NCBI GenBank assembly: GCA_032718865.1
Contig: JALUTQ010000007.1
Coordinates: 2,617,699-2,681,698 of the forward strand
DNA: 64,000 nt
Direction: 5' to 3'
Origin: Tilletia caries
Taxonomy: Eukaryota; Basidiomycota; Exobasidiomycetes; Tilletiales; Tilletiaceae
The position numbers and the translations under genes are program-made. Under the pieces are notes generated by a model, which had not been told where the DNA came from, ran no database searches, and saw nothing but the letters and a program-made list of their open reading frames with translations. Of this stretch, positions 21,391 to 32,776 are shown in pieces; position 1 is the stretch's first letter, and each line of letters starts with the position of its first letter.

Positions 21391-23980
21391 TCAAGCGATA
21401 CTGTTTGGGCATTTGGACTCACCATCGGCATCATATCGCTTCACGTTCGGGTCTTCCAGACCTCCAATGTCGGCGTTTGTATTCCGCAACGCCGCCGCAA
21501 CCCTCTCAGGCGCGTCCTCGCCAGGAATATCGAGCCCGTTCGCCTGTCGCCCGTGTGTCTGGGTGAGAGGCACGGGAATGTGTGAACCGAGAGGATACTC
21601 TACGTTGGAGGGCTGTCTCGAGGGGTGGTTGTTCCGTGAGAGTGGAGGGGTGGCCGTGCCGCTGCGTGAAGGCAGGGAGCTGAGCGATGCATTCATACTG
21701 ATCTCTCCACTTGCACTCCCATTCCCCAGAGAGAACTGGGCTCGGCGGTGAGGTACACCGGCGGTCGCCCCAACTTGCTCCGCAAGCGCTGATGTCGAAG
21801 CCAGGTTTCCCGGCTGCTGGCGTTGTCTGGCCAGCGGGCTTGAGGCGCGAGGGAGGTACGGCTGCGGACTGGCAGCGCGGAGTAGGGAGTGAGTCTGGTA
21901 CGAGTGCGTAAAACTGGACGAAGCTGGTGACCCGCCCCGGGATGGGGGCTGCGGCGACGGACTGAGCGCGCGGTTCGGCTCAAAGGGACCGATCGATTGG
22001 CCCATACTGCTCAAGTCGAGAACAGAAGGGATCGGCTGCAGATGTTGAGGGATCCTTTTATAATCCTGTGAGGAGATGTAGAATCGGCGCGGGAGAGCGA
22101 AGCCGACGAACCGGAAGACGAAGCGGAAGGTGGGTGGGAGGAGGAGCTGAGCTGTCGCCTTGACGACGATGCGGACGACGAGAATCACGACGGAGCCCAC
22201 GACGAACATGGCAAGTGCTCTACCAGCCCAACTCGCCCATCTATCTTCAGCAGCCCGAGCGGCCGAGATCCCACTGGCGACATACTTGTTCCCAAACGCA
22301 ATATGCCTCGCCACGGAAGTCACTCCTGACTTCTCCCCGAAGATCTTGGCGGAAGCGTCGGGCAAGAACTTCAAGTGTGCGAAGATTGTGCTGGGGTTGT
22401 ATGGATGGAAGGGTTGTGGTCTGAGAGGGTGATCGTAGGCTGGTGCGAGTCCATTCCGGACGCCGATCCAGCGCCCAAGGGTCACGCCCATTGCGACGGC
22501 GATGAATGCGATGGCTGCGGGCATAATGGCAGAGATGCTTGAGTCAAATGTTCAGGACAGTCCGCCTTTCACCTGTCACTCACCATCTTCGAAGCAAGGA
22601 CAGTCGTCCATCGGCTGTGGATGAAAATTGACCATAGCCAGCCCGACTGGAATGATAACCGCGGGTACTGTCCAGTCCGGCACGATCAGACACCGTTCCA
22701 TGAGAGGGAAAAGCCACCACTGAACCATGGTGATGAGAGCGCCCATGATGGAGCCAGCGATGCAATCTGCGAGACGAGAAGGATCTTCAGTGATGTGTCG
22801 CAAAAGGGAAGGGAGTGGGCCTGTTCCCGTGGGGGAAAGCCTCACCAGTGAAGCTGTGCATGCCTGCATATATTCTGCCGCCGACCACGCTGAGAGCTAC
22901 AATGAAAGGGGGCGGTCAGTCAGCACTTGTTAACAGTATCGCTCTCAGAGCACGAAGAAAAGGAAACAGAACTCACTGTAATAAGACAGCATGACTTCCC
23001 AAATCCGACTCTCATACCAACCCGCCCCGCCCTGGCCCGTCATAGCAGCCGCGCTCCTCGCCTCGGTAACCCAGAGATAGCAATACAGCGCAATACTGAC
23101 AGCATTGGCCGAGTGCGTCGAGGGGAACCCGTACTCGAGGTGGTGAGTCCCGACCGAGAGCCGGACGACGGGTGGTGAGAGCGGGCGCGGGACGCAGACG
23201 AGGTCTTTGATGGCTGAGGTGAGGTAGACTCCGAATGCGAGGACGTTGATAAGCCTTGACAGCGCCGCACGCGCATATGCATCAGCAGGGGATCGGAGAA
23301 AGAAGGATTGGGGGTCTTTCGCGATCAGTAGACTGCGTCCTCCCGGCTCACGGCAGGGGAAAGCCCAAAAGGAAAGAACTCACCCTCGACCGAAGTAAGC
23401 GCTTCCGAGCCAGAAGCTGAGGGGCAGGAAGATGAGGAAGAAGGAGTGCGTGCCCAGCAGGGCCGTCGTGACGAAGTACTGATCCCGCCTGGGCGACCTG
23501 TATGCGGTCTACAGCACAGAGATATGCGTTCAGCGAGCGCTTTGCCAAAACAGCCAGGCATACAGTCTTGGGAGGGGTGCTCACCTGCATCTTGGCGATC
23601 CAGCGCGACTCCGCAAGGTAGTACTTCATGAGCAGCCTCCGGGTCTGGCCCACCCATCCCGGCAAGTACGCGTCGTAGAGATGCGCAGGAAGCGTGCCCG
23701 CATGCACGATCGGTTCCTCCTTCTCCTTCTCCTTCTGCTTGTCCTTTGCCTTCGACGTGGGGCTGTCGCCATGCTGGTTGCGCAGGTTCGAGGTGACGGC
23801 GAGCAAGTCGCGCTCCTCCTCCTCGGCGAGCGTCATGGCGCTGCTGTCGGTCGTCGCCGCACTTGCATTCCGACTTCGTGCTGGGTTATTGCTCGTCATG
23901 CTGGCGAGTGCGAGGGCGGGACCATCGCGGCTTGCGCTGTGGACTGCGATTCGGGGCGAGGTGGGCGAGCGCTGGCTCAT
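21391..23980 (-). CDS. Long-chain-base-1-phosphate phosphatase (LCB3/YSR3-like, PAP2 superfamily)
   Basis: Six exons (23980-23585, 23508-23384, 23254-22977, 22896-22846, 22766-22584, 22514-21391) give 718 aa. The phosphatase signature is complete: K190-x6-RP198 (KDLVCVPRP), PSTHS at 218-222 and GR274-x5-H280 (GGRIYAGMH) followed by D284. Several hydrophobic segments surround these motifs, in keeping with an ER membrane enzyme that dephosphorylates sphingoid base phosphates. The family is usually nearer 400-550 residues. The extra length here is a ~110-residue disordered N-terminus and a ~200-residue Ser/Pro-rich tail. The start chosen is the first ATG (MSQRSPTSP); the frame is open upstream without another ATG. 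It is followed by a same-strand peptidase gene upstream (start spacing ~245 bp). Confidence 0.87.
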
Positions 23981-24224
23981 GCTGGGCTGCGCTTCCTGCT
24001 GTTCACGCGAGCAGTCAGAGCAAGAGATGCTCGTGGTTATGAACAGCAAAGCAAAGGTGTCGTCTGTGCTTCAGAAGATCCACTGACAGCATGAGCGCAT
24101 ACAGCTGCAAAATCACAGCAGGCTTGCGACGGCGATGAGATAGAAGGACAACAGTTCCGATTCCAGGTTCATTACATATGTACAGTCCAATGTACAGTAT
24201 GTACGTTGACTGAGCGACGAGCGT

Positions 24225-26920
24225 TCAGTCCGAGGAAGCCAGCCGGTGCTCCGCCCACTGTCTGCTGGCCGTCTGAGCAAGCATAAGCAAGTCATCCCCA
24301 CCCTCCTCCTCCACGCTCATCGTCTCCCCAACCTTCCCAGCCAGAGCAAGCCCAAAGATGCCCTCGTCCCGCTCGCACACCTTGCCCTCCGCAGGCAGCT
24401 TGTCCTCCAGGAAGTAGTCCTGCAGCGTTTGGAAGGAGCATCGGGAAACGCCGGCCAGCGAGCAGTGGCCCGGCGTGTTGACGATCAGCAGGCCGGACGA
24501 GTTGCCCATGAGCTGATCATACCGAGCAGGGGAGGAGACCATAGTGTGAGATGGATCGCAAGAATTGGAACATTGGAAGAGGTAGACACTCACCTTGTGG
24601 ATTTCCTCGCCGGAAGAACGAGGCGTGATCGGATCGGCCGTGTTGGAGATGATCAACATCGGCACGTCGAGCGTGTTGTTCCACGGGCCCGTGAACCGCT
24701 CAGGTGTCCGCCCGGAGGCAGGATGCCACTCGCAGCCGCCATCGGGTTCAATCGAAGGCGCACTATCAAGGAAGGAGTCAGAAGGTCGTCAACATCAAGT
24801 ACCATGTCAAGCGAGCAGGGGATAGAGCAGGGCGTGAATAAGACATACCTCGCGGCGAAGTGAGGAGTGAACTTCTCAAAATTGTCCAGCGTAATGTTCA
24901 CAAGCAGCTCGGGCGAAGGCTTCGGCCAGTTGCCAGCCTCCGGATCTTCGTACGGTGGAGAATCGCCACAGCTGACAGCGACGCGCGAGAGATCCATCTG
25001 CGACTTCGCCTCTGGGTCTGTCGACAGCGGTTGGATGGCGAGGTAGTACAGTTGGGTTCCGTTGCCTGCCATGGCGTCGGCCAGGAAGGAGGCTACTGTT
25101 GGGAAGAGCGAGGGCTGGTTCGTAGTCAGATACAGCATAGCTGTGAGATTTGGTTAGGAGAGGAATGAGTCTGATATTCAGTCTTTGTATTCACGCAACG
25201 ATGTCTGGCCCTGTCGAAGGGCACTCACCACGAGCGATACCAGACGTGAGCATTCCGGGTCGCGGGCCGTACGGAACAGCAAGAGGTTGATGATAGAGCT
25301 CATCAAAGAACGCCATCAGTCGATCAGTAATCTTCTGGGGCTCCTCTCCCTGCTCCTTAGCCACAGCACAAGCTGAAGGTCCGGCCTGCCAACACAATGA
25401 ACGCAAGTAGAGTCAGTCTAGCTGTGTTGATGCCAGTCGCAGTCAGGGAACAAGAACTGACCTCTGAGCACTCCTTGATCAGCCAGTCGTACGCTTTCTC
25501 GGTGTCGATCATCCAGCCAGAGGGAAGCCAGCGCTCAGGTGGCATGTGGCCTTTTGACCATTGGGAGCAAATCAAATGCAGTCAGAGGTTTGTATATCTT
25601 TGAAACCAGCGCAGAAGCTTAACTCACTCCACCCGGGTGCACTTGCGACACCGTCGATGACTACGTGACCGAGGGAAGAGGCAGGGAGCATGTTGACGAG
25701 GTACGCGCCGAGAATGGTGCCATAGCTCTGTGGACAGTCATCACGAGAATTAGTACTGGCGAATGCCGCATCGCGCAGCCACAGGGGGGGGGGGGGGATT
25801 GAAACTCACGTAGCCAACGAAGTTACTGTCATTTGCGCAGAGTAAGAACCAGGTCGTGAGTCATTGCGCAGGACTGACAGGAGGCTCAAGCCCAGCTGGA
25901 GATATGTGGGGACTCACATGGGGTGTCCCTCTCCGAGTCCTCCCTCGAAGTTGATGTATGAAATGTCCTGTTGGATTGAAAAGGAGCGTTCACGGTCAGA
26001 AAGCGAGTATGAATCCTGCGCGGAGGAATACGAAGCCCACTCACCCTGACGACAGTAGCAGTACCCATATAGCGCAGTTCGTCGCCCATCGTCTTGTTGC
26101 AGACCTCCATCTCGGCATGTTTGAGAGCCTGCGCCTCGGTCCACTGGCGAAGGAGCGTCTGTCGACCTTCGTCCGAGAAGGTGTCCGGGGCGACGTCGAA
26201 GGCGCGTTCGAGGGCGGTGCCGGCTTTGAAGAGCTGGAAGGCGCGGGTGGATCCGAAGCAGTCTACGAGGGGGCGTGTTGCGCCGATGCCGCGGGGGTCG
26301 AATCCGATGACATCTGGGAGAAACGTGCAAAGTAAGGTCAGCCTTTCTGTCATAACACGCTGCGCTTCAGAAAAGGGGTGTAACTCACGATATCGGCCCT
26401 TGAGAAGGATGCTGAGCGTCTGAGCGAATCGGTAGGAGAACTTGACTCCACTCCCGCCTGGACCGCCAGGATTGAGGTAGATGGCCCCGCGGAAGTCTTT
26501 GCCCCGAGCGGTGGCGGGGTACTTGCTGACAGCGACATAGGCGTACCCTTTGCTCTTGTCGAAGTAGTCCTTGGGCACGCGTACGTAGGAGCACTGGAAC
26601 CCCTCGTGCTCGTGTCCCGGGCATGGCTTCCACGGAGCGAGCGGGGCGAGGGCGGTGTGAGGAACAGGCGGGTAGCTCGCATTGACCGGGTGCGGGAAGG
26701 TTGCGAAGGCAGCCGCATGCGTGCCTCGCTCTTGCACGGTCTTCGCTGGCAGCAGGAGGCGAGGCAAGTAGATGAAGAGCAGGACGATGGCGAGGATGCG
26801 GTAGACGGAGAAGCGCGAGCTCTTCTTGCTGCGGTTGCGGTCGGCATCGAGCCCGACACCGCCGGCCTCGAGCAGGGCAGCCTTCTCGTTCTCGCAGTCG
26901 CGCTGTTGCAGTCCGGACAT
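24225..26920 (-). CDS. Membrane-anchored S33-family serine peptidase (tripeptidyl aminopeptidase-like alpha/beta hydrolase)
   Basis: Ten exons join to 653 aa: 26920-26389, 26313-26045, 25967-25918, 25825-25810, 25727-25628, 25550-25462, 25385-25229, 25140-24849, 24762-24594 and 24512-24225. One membrane segment (~40-58, YRILAIVLLFIYLPRLLL) after a charged N-terminus suggests a type II anchor. The hydrolase fold shows the oxyanion-region NPGGPGGSG, VIGFDPRGIG, nucleophile motif GYSYG (Ser290), acid in SNTADPITP (Asp545) and base in NTPGHCS (His574); the last two are in the TAP-like C-terminal domain. Exon 4 is only 16 nt (NFVGY) and the next intron separates Gly-Tyr from the catalytic Ser. Such enzymes cleave N-terminal peptides, but the substrate here is unknown. 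Confidence 0.85.
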
Positions 26921-27086
26921 CTTCGAAGCGTATGCTGTCCTTGGGAGTCTTGCTCAGTGTTGCTCGACATGCTGAGCCCCATGCGGAGTGAGGTCAAGCG
27001 GTCAAGGCGCTGAGCACGGGCCTATGTCACGATTAGTGGTTATATTTTGCAAACCGGGACTAGCTTCCAGCAATTGGAATTCTCCA

Positions 27087-27191
27087 TCCCGGCTAGCTCA
27101 GTTGGTAGAGCGTCAGACTCTTATTCATAAGGGTTTCCGCAGTCGTGCGGAGTTCATCTGAATGTCGAGGGTTCGAGCCCCTCGTTGGGAG
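27087..27191 (+). tRNA. tRNA-Lys(CUU) with 32-nt intron, copy 1
   Basis: The acceptor stem TCCCGGC pairs with GTTGGGA. D-arm GCTAGCTCAGTTGGTAGAGC; anticodon stem TCAGA/TCTGA; anticodon CTT at 27120-27122; T-arm GAGGG-TTCGAGC-CCCTC. The intron 27124-27155 follows position 37 and contains ATAAG, which can pair with the anticodon region as in other intron-bearing tRNAs. A T-rich terminator (TCTTTTT) follows. A copy differing by one intron base lies at 36617. Confidence 0.93.
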
Positions 27192-27291
27192 ATATCTTTT
27201 TGCATTTCTTATTGCCTTTTATTTTGGACCCCGAAGCTCGCCGCGAAGACCTGACTCGCTGAGCCCCGACGTCGACCATCTTTTTCCAGCA

Positions 27292-28572
27292 ATGACTTCC
27301 CTCGACGCTTCCCGACGCGACCGCACGATCAACCTCGGCGCCGGGCCCTCGGTGCTGCCGACGGACGTGCTCCTCGTGGCCGCGCAGGCGATCGTCGACT
27401 ACCAGGACGCGGGCATGGGCGTGACCGAGATCTCCCACCGCTCCTCGGCCTTCAAGGCGATCATCGACAAGGCAGAGGCGGACCTGCGCGCGCTCCTCGA
27501 CATCCCGGACTCGTACGCCGTCCTCTTCCAGCAGGGCGGCGGCACCGAGCAGTTCAGCGCCACGGCACTCAACCTCCTCGCAGCGCATGCGGTCCGCAAC
27601 CCAGACTACCAGTCGCAGTCAGCGGGCGGAGCACACGCCCAGGGCCCTCCTGCCGACTATGCCGTCACGGGCTCATGGTCGGCCAAAGCGATGCAGGAGG
27701 CCCAGCGACTCGGGATCCGCGCCCGTGCAGCCATCGACGCACGCAAGCTTCCCAACGCAAACGGCAAGTTCGGCTCCATCCCCGCCCTGTCCGAGTGGAA
27801 CCTCAGCAAGGCAGAGGACAAGCCGGCGTTCCTCTACTACTGCGACAACGAGACGGTCGACGGGATCGAATACGCCTCGCCCGGCTTCCCCATCGACCAG
27901 CTGCCGGAAGAGTACCGCAAGACCGTGCCCCTCATCGCAGACTGCTCGTCCAACATCCTCAGCCGGCCCATCAACATCCGCGCACACGCCATCGTCTTCT
28001 TCGGCGCACAGAAGAACGTCGGGCCCAGCGGCGTAACCGTCGTCATCGTCCGACGGGACCTCATCGTCGACCCAGACCAGGGCGTCCCGCACGGCGGGCC
28101 CAGGATACCGGTCACCCTCGTCTACAAGAACGCAGCGGACAACTCGAGCTTGTACAATACCCCGCCCATGTTCAGCATCTACACCAGCGGTCTCGTCTTT
28201 GCTGACTTGCTCAACAAAAAGGGCGGCGTACACGGCGCAGCCGAACGATCGGCGACCAAGAGTCAGCTCGTCTACAAGGCCATCGACGACTCACAGGGCG
28301 TCTACGTGCCCACTGTCCGTCAACCGGAGGTACGCAGCAGGATGAACGTCACCTTCCGCATCTGCGGACCCGATGGCACACCTAGCGACGAACTCGAGTC
28401 CGCCTTCGTCAAGGCCTGTGCGGAGAAGCAGATCCAGCAGGTCAAGGGACACCGCAGTGTCGGCGGCATTCGCACCAGTCTGTACAATGCCGTCACCGTC
28501 GAACAGGTTAAGGTCCTCATCGACGTTATGGACGCCTTTGCGAAGAAGGAATTGGAGCGGAGGAAGGCATAG
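27292..28572 (+). CDS. SER1: Phosphoserine aminotransferase
   Basis: An intronless frame of 426 aa. It converts 3-phosphohydroxypyruvate and glutamate to O-phosphoserine, the second step of serine synthesis, with pyridoxal phosphate. Seen directly: N-terminal NLGAGPSVLP, GGGTEQF (phosphate-binding loop), the PLP lysine K241 in FFGAQKNVGPSG, GGPRIPVTLVYKNAADNSS, and the C-terminal GHRSVGGIRTSLYNAV typical of class V aminotransferases of the SerC type. The length is normal for the family, with a ~20-residue insertion (AGGAHAQGPP). The ATG at 27292 is the first that gives the conserved N-terminus. It starts 100 bp after tRNA-Lys copy 1. Confidence 0.95.
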   Translation: MTSLDASRRDRTINLGAGPSVLPTDVLLVAAQAIVDYQDAGMGVTEISHRSSAFKAIIDKAEADLRALLDIPDSYAVLFQQGGGTEQFSATALNLLAAHAVRNPDYQSQSAGGAHAQGPPADYAVTGSWSAKAMQEAQRLGIRARAAIDARKLPNANGKFGSIPALSEWNLSKAEDKPAFLYYCDNETVDGIEYASPGFPIDQLPEEYRKTVPLIADCSSNILSRPINIRAHAIVFFGAQKNVGPSGVTVVIVRRDLIVDPDQGVPHGGPRIPVTLVYKNAADNSSLYNTPPMFSIYTSGLVFADLLNKKGGVHGAAERSATKSQLVYKAIDDSQGVYVPTVRQPEVRSRMNVTFRICGPDGTPSDELESAFVKACAEKQIQQVKGHRSVGGIRTSLYNAVTVEQVKVLIDVMDAFAKKELERRKA

Positions 28573-29060
28573 ACTCCCTGGACCTGCTACAGTATGCTAT
28601 GCAATCGTAACTGTCCGCATTCATCTCCTCATCCTCATCCTCATCCTCATCCTCGTCCCGCCCCGAGGCCGCTGCAGAAGAGAGCAGCAAGTGTGACAGG
28701 ACACAACGTTCCCAGGGGAGTGCACAAATCTCTCGAGTAGAGCAAGGGTCGAGCTGGTATGAATTGATAGATGATGTATACAGGCTGTGATTGAGTTTGA
28801 TTGAGAATGAATGTCTACGTATCGGCCAATAGCGAAGTGGTGAGGAAAAAAGGGGAAGGAAGCGCGATTTAACGTAGCAAAGTTCCACTGAGAGCGCGGG
28901 AGGCGACGCGGGCGAAGCGTTGGCCGCAGGCGCCAAAGAGCAGCATCGCAATTAGAGATACAGTAGATCTCGGCAGAAAGAAGAGGCGAGGGATCGGATC
29001 AACGCCCTGCCCAGAAGACGCAGAGGTGAGAAGACCTAGCTGCCGACACATGCTCGGCGT
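28573..29060. other. Convergent intergenic region with CATCCT microsatellite
   Basis: Holds the 3' ends of SER1 (+) and of the first MOD5 copy (-). A (CTCATC)n stretch lies at about 28623-28660. No gene noticed. Confidence 0.6.
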
Positions 29061-31064
29061 CTACAAGTTCAGGCCCTCCATATTCGATTCCTGATCAGGT
29101 CGGTGAGACTGCAAAGCCGGCACGGGATGAAGGGCCTTTCGGCTCGAAAGGAGGCGGTTTGTTTTGGACGTGCACCCTTCTGGAGCGGGGGAGACGTCCG
29201 AGTTGTTGAGAGTTGGCTTCTGGAGGTGCTCGGCTGCGGCGGTGTTGAGCTCTGCTGGGTTCGGAAGCGGTTGTCGGTCGAGGAAGCCTGGAAGGGGGAT
29301 CAATTTGGGGTGAGCTTGCCGCAGTATTCAGGGAAGAGGGGACGAAGTACTGGGACTCACGCTCGAGGATCTCCTTGGCGACACTCGTCACGTTCTTGCC
29401 CCACTGCTCCAGATCTATGTAAATGCGTGCGCGTTTCAAGGCCGATGAAACCATTCAGCCCACGCAGCTCAAGAGTATTCCAACTGGGAACAAAGGACTC
29501 ACCAGTCGCGTCCAGAAGATAAATCTCAACGTCGTCCCCCGAGCCAAGCTGCTCACGCGCCTTCTTGACCTCAGGCAACAGCTGGGTCCGGATCAACGAC
29601 GCCTGTCGCTTTGCGTACTGCCTCGTGTTGTGCTTCATCAACTCCAACGCAGCATCGTACTGTCGCTGTGCTTCGTCGTCCAGCTTTCCTCCAGGTTCGG
29701 TGCAAGACGACGAGGATGCGTGGGCATCCATGTACTTGAGGAAGGTGTCGAACTCTTTGACACCTGGAAGTAGGAAGTGGATTGGAGATAATTTCCCACG
29801 ATGAAGTTTCAGTTATCTCCTGCTTCAACCCTGCCTGTTCGTGAGAACCACTCACCGATGGCCTTGAAGATGCCACGAGTATAGTCCGGAGTACCTTTGT
29901 GGCAGAGATCCTCTGCCAAGCTCGGAAGTTCGCGGATCTCGTCCAACAGCCCGGCCTGAGAGTCCGGGCAAAAGAGGCGAACGTAAGTCAGCGTCGTTTC
30001 TCTCCATGCCATGCGCCTCAGCATCCTTCACATACATCGATCATCTTGTGTATCCTGGCGTCGAGTCGCGCTCCGAGTGTCTCAGGCTCGCACCAGACCC
30101 AGAAGACGAGTCGTCGCATCTTAGAGATACGCGAACCTGTCGCCTCCTCGCCTTCCTGGTCCTCGTTTCCCCCTGGGATCTGTTTGGCCGCGTCCACCTG
30201 ATGCGCGCGGAGCCAGTCAGAGTGTCGCTTCCCCGTGGTGGCGAAGACGGTAAGGCTTTGAAGGATCTTATGGTGGTCGTTTGGGTGCCACTGAGCGGCC
30301 ATGAGCGGGTCGAGTGCGTTCAGGAGAGTCCAGAGTTCTCGAGAAGTCGATCCGGGTTGATCGCGTTCGCCGACTTTATGCCATTCCCGGGCGAGGAACG
30401 CCGTCCAGATGGCCTTGCAATCGTCCGACAGGATCTCCACAGCCTCGTTCGCTTCGGGAGAGATCTCCTTCGCTCCCTTGAGGACGTCGTCCACCGCGCC
30501 TGCTGAGACGAGAGGGCGCGGGAAGAGCAGGTGTGGGACGTACGACGTACCTCCGGCGACGATGGGCAACATCGGCTGGGGTGAATCATCATGCATGCCC
30601 GCAATCTGAGGCACGGCAAAAGAAAGAACAGAAAGTTCGAATCTTTCGTTAGTGCCGACTAGAGAGACTACGAGCACAAACACACACACAGAGTGAACGT
30701 TAAAGAGAGATATACTCACAAGGGCACCCGCCTGACTGGTAAAATCCTTAACGGTATACTCCCGTCCCGCATCCAAGAAACTCATCAGATGATGCTGGAC
30801 CCCACCCATCTCCTCGACCGTAGCCTTGTTGGTGAGGGCGTCCAGGCCGATATAGACCTGCATACTGTCCGCCGAGATAATCTGAGCATCGGCGTACTTG
30901 CTCGAGGGAGACGAATGTCGCTGGACATGCTGGGCGAGCTCGACGGCGAGCTTGGACTTGCCTGTGCCTGTGCAACCGATCACGGCGACCAGGTCATGGC
31001 CAGGGCTGGCACCGTTGCTCTGGGCCTTCGAGCCGATATCGGTGGGGTCCCAAGGTCGAAGCAT
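29061..31064 (-). CDS. tRNA dimethylallyltransferase paralogue 1, zinc finger lost
   Basis: Six exons (31064-30720, 30605-30036, 29955-29856, 29763-29503, 29414-29361, 29287-29061) give 518 aa. MiaA/MOD5 enzymes transfer a dimethylallyl group to A37 of tRNAs reading UNN codons. Seen: P-loop GCTGTGKSKLA, ISADSMQVYIGLD, QHHLMSFLD, WHPNDHHKI. Compared with the neighbouring copy this one lacks a Tyr and changes Gln to Pro in the substrate loop (GGTSYVPHLLF against GGTSYYVQHLLF). A length change in the last exon shifts the frame, so the C-x2-C of the tRNA-binding zinc finger is no longer read: it survives in another frame as RPFIPCRLC near 29100-29140. The protein ends early at EGLNL. It may be a degenerating or retooled duplicate. 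Confidence 0.82.
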
Positions 31065-31721
31065 TTGTAAGACTGGGAGAGGGTAGTTAGAGCTGGGGGT
31101 GAGGGTGGCAAACAGTGAAGAGATGTCAGAGAGGGCAGTGAAGAGATGTCAGAAAGGAATCCGCAGACAGGAAAGGCATCCCTTTTATAGGAAACAGGAA
31201 GGAAGGAAGGAAGGGTTAGAAAGGTCGTCACGCGACTCGGATCATCGTTGTCACGCTCCATCCCGCATGAAGCATGGAGCATGAAGCAATGAAGAACTGA
31301 AGAGTGAACTTTGCGCCCCGAGCCTCGGGGCTCGATCGTCGTCCTTATGAATGAGTACACCCAACTCAGTCGGTTACGGACGGTGACTAGGTGTAAGTTG
31401 ACTGGCAAGTGAGGATGGCGACAGTAAGCCGAAATGAATGCCCCCGGAGCGTTCACGCGTTCACGCTGGAGGAGGACCGAGAAGCTGAGGATGAGAGACC
31501 CTCGGAAATCCAAGGATCAAGGATGTCCAGAAAACTTGAAAATAGTCATGCCGGCCCCTACCTCGCTCGCTCGTCTTGTCGCTGAGGCGCTGAAGATGTA
31601 TCGCACAGGCATCCCCGCACGTTCGCTCATTCTTGCATGTTACACAATTCACCGCGGTCCGATCGTAGCGTTGCTTTAATGTTATCTTCCTTGCGCCTCG
31701 AAGCTTTGTGCATCCGATGTA

Positions 31722-32197
31722 CGAGGTGGTTGTCAAAAGTATCCGGACACTAAAATTTTAACCATACGTTTACTAAGTGTTCGCCTCTATTGAGCTCTCG
31801 ATGCAACTCAAAGACATGGATATGGAAGACGCTCAATGATGGGCCATTTGGAAAGCCTCTATACCGGAGAACAACTTCTCTCTGTGGAGTTTTTCCCAGC
31901 TCTGACTTGGAAGACAGGTTGCTCTAAGTGGAAAGAGGAAGAAACGATTGCAATTAGTAATCTACTAGGTGATTTCAAACTCCTTCACACCCACCTTACT
32001 CAACCCAGCTCCTCATTTTTTCTCAATTTTTTGAGTCACATATTCCGATGCTTCTGCACTCGCGCTAGAAGGTCAGCTAAGAGGTGTATTTTTACAGATT
32101 TTACTGACCAAGTTTGACTTAAGGTGAAATAGAGGCGAACACTTAGTAAACGTATGGTTAAAATTTTAGTGTCCGGATACTTTTGACAACCACCTCG
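31722..32197. mobile_element. Mariner-like miniature element with perfect 70-bp inverted repeats
   Basis: The 31722-31791 and 32128-32197 arms are perfect inverted repeats (start CGAGGTGGTTGTCAAAAG). They are flanked by TA on both sides (31720-31721 and 32198-32199), the target duplication of Tc1/mariner elements. The 336-bp interior has no transposase frame. Perfect arms suggest a recent insertion. Confidence 0.85.
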
Positions 32198-32389
32198 TAT
32201 ATGTAACTCGACTGAAGAGAAGTACCTTAGTGAGCGTGAGCCGAAGTATAATGAAGGCTAGGTTATCTCATTATCATATCAGTTTCCTAACTGACAACTC
32301 ACAGAAGTCCGATACATACCCCATTACTGTAATTGGGGAAAAAAAAAAAGGGACATATGTAGACATGAGTTGAGAGCGGCGCAGGGTCG

Positions 32390-32590
32390 TCTGTCCGCAA
32401 CTCCGCAGTCATGTCGAGCTCTGGGGTTGGCTTTTGCTGTCAATGATATCGACCGTCCGCAGTCGTCTGAACTTTGGGTAGATAGGCGTCGTGAATGGCC
32501 TCGACTGTCCGCAACATCATCTCGGGCTCTAAGGCATCCTGTTCTGGTATTTGCTGTCAATGACCTCGGCTGTCCGCAGTGGTCTAGATC
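32390..32590 (+). repeat. Imperfect tandem repeat, ~115-bp unit
   Basis: TTTGCTGTCAATGA and CGTCCGCAGT / TGTCCGCAGT recur about 115 bp apart with similar DNA between them. Just beyond, a 60-bp unit (CCGTCCATCG..CCAAGATTTGGGGGG) is duplicated at about 32697-32780. Confidence 0.6.
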
Positions 32591-32776
32591 GTCTAGACTC
32601 TGGGCCTCTGGGGCGTCCTCGTTCTGTCTCCATCGATCGTTCGACACGAGTTGCAAACAAAAAAACTGGGGTCGGTTCGATGCAGAAGCGTGCCAGTCGT
32701 CCATCGTTATCGTTGTTGTCCAAAGTTTGGGGGGCCAGCCGTCCATCGCCATCGTTGTCGTCCAAGATTTGGGGGG

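Noticed and set aside
22160..22432. Plus-strand frame opposite the phosphatase C-terminus
   Set aside because: Fully inside a supported minus-strand exon with membrane-segment coding; no independent evidence.
27673..28233. Long open frames on both strands over the SER1 gene
   Set aside because: High GC third positions in SER1 keep alternative frames open; only the aminotransferase frame has conserved motifs.
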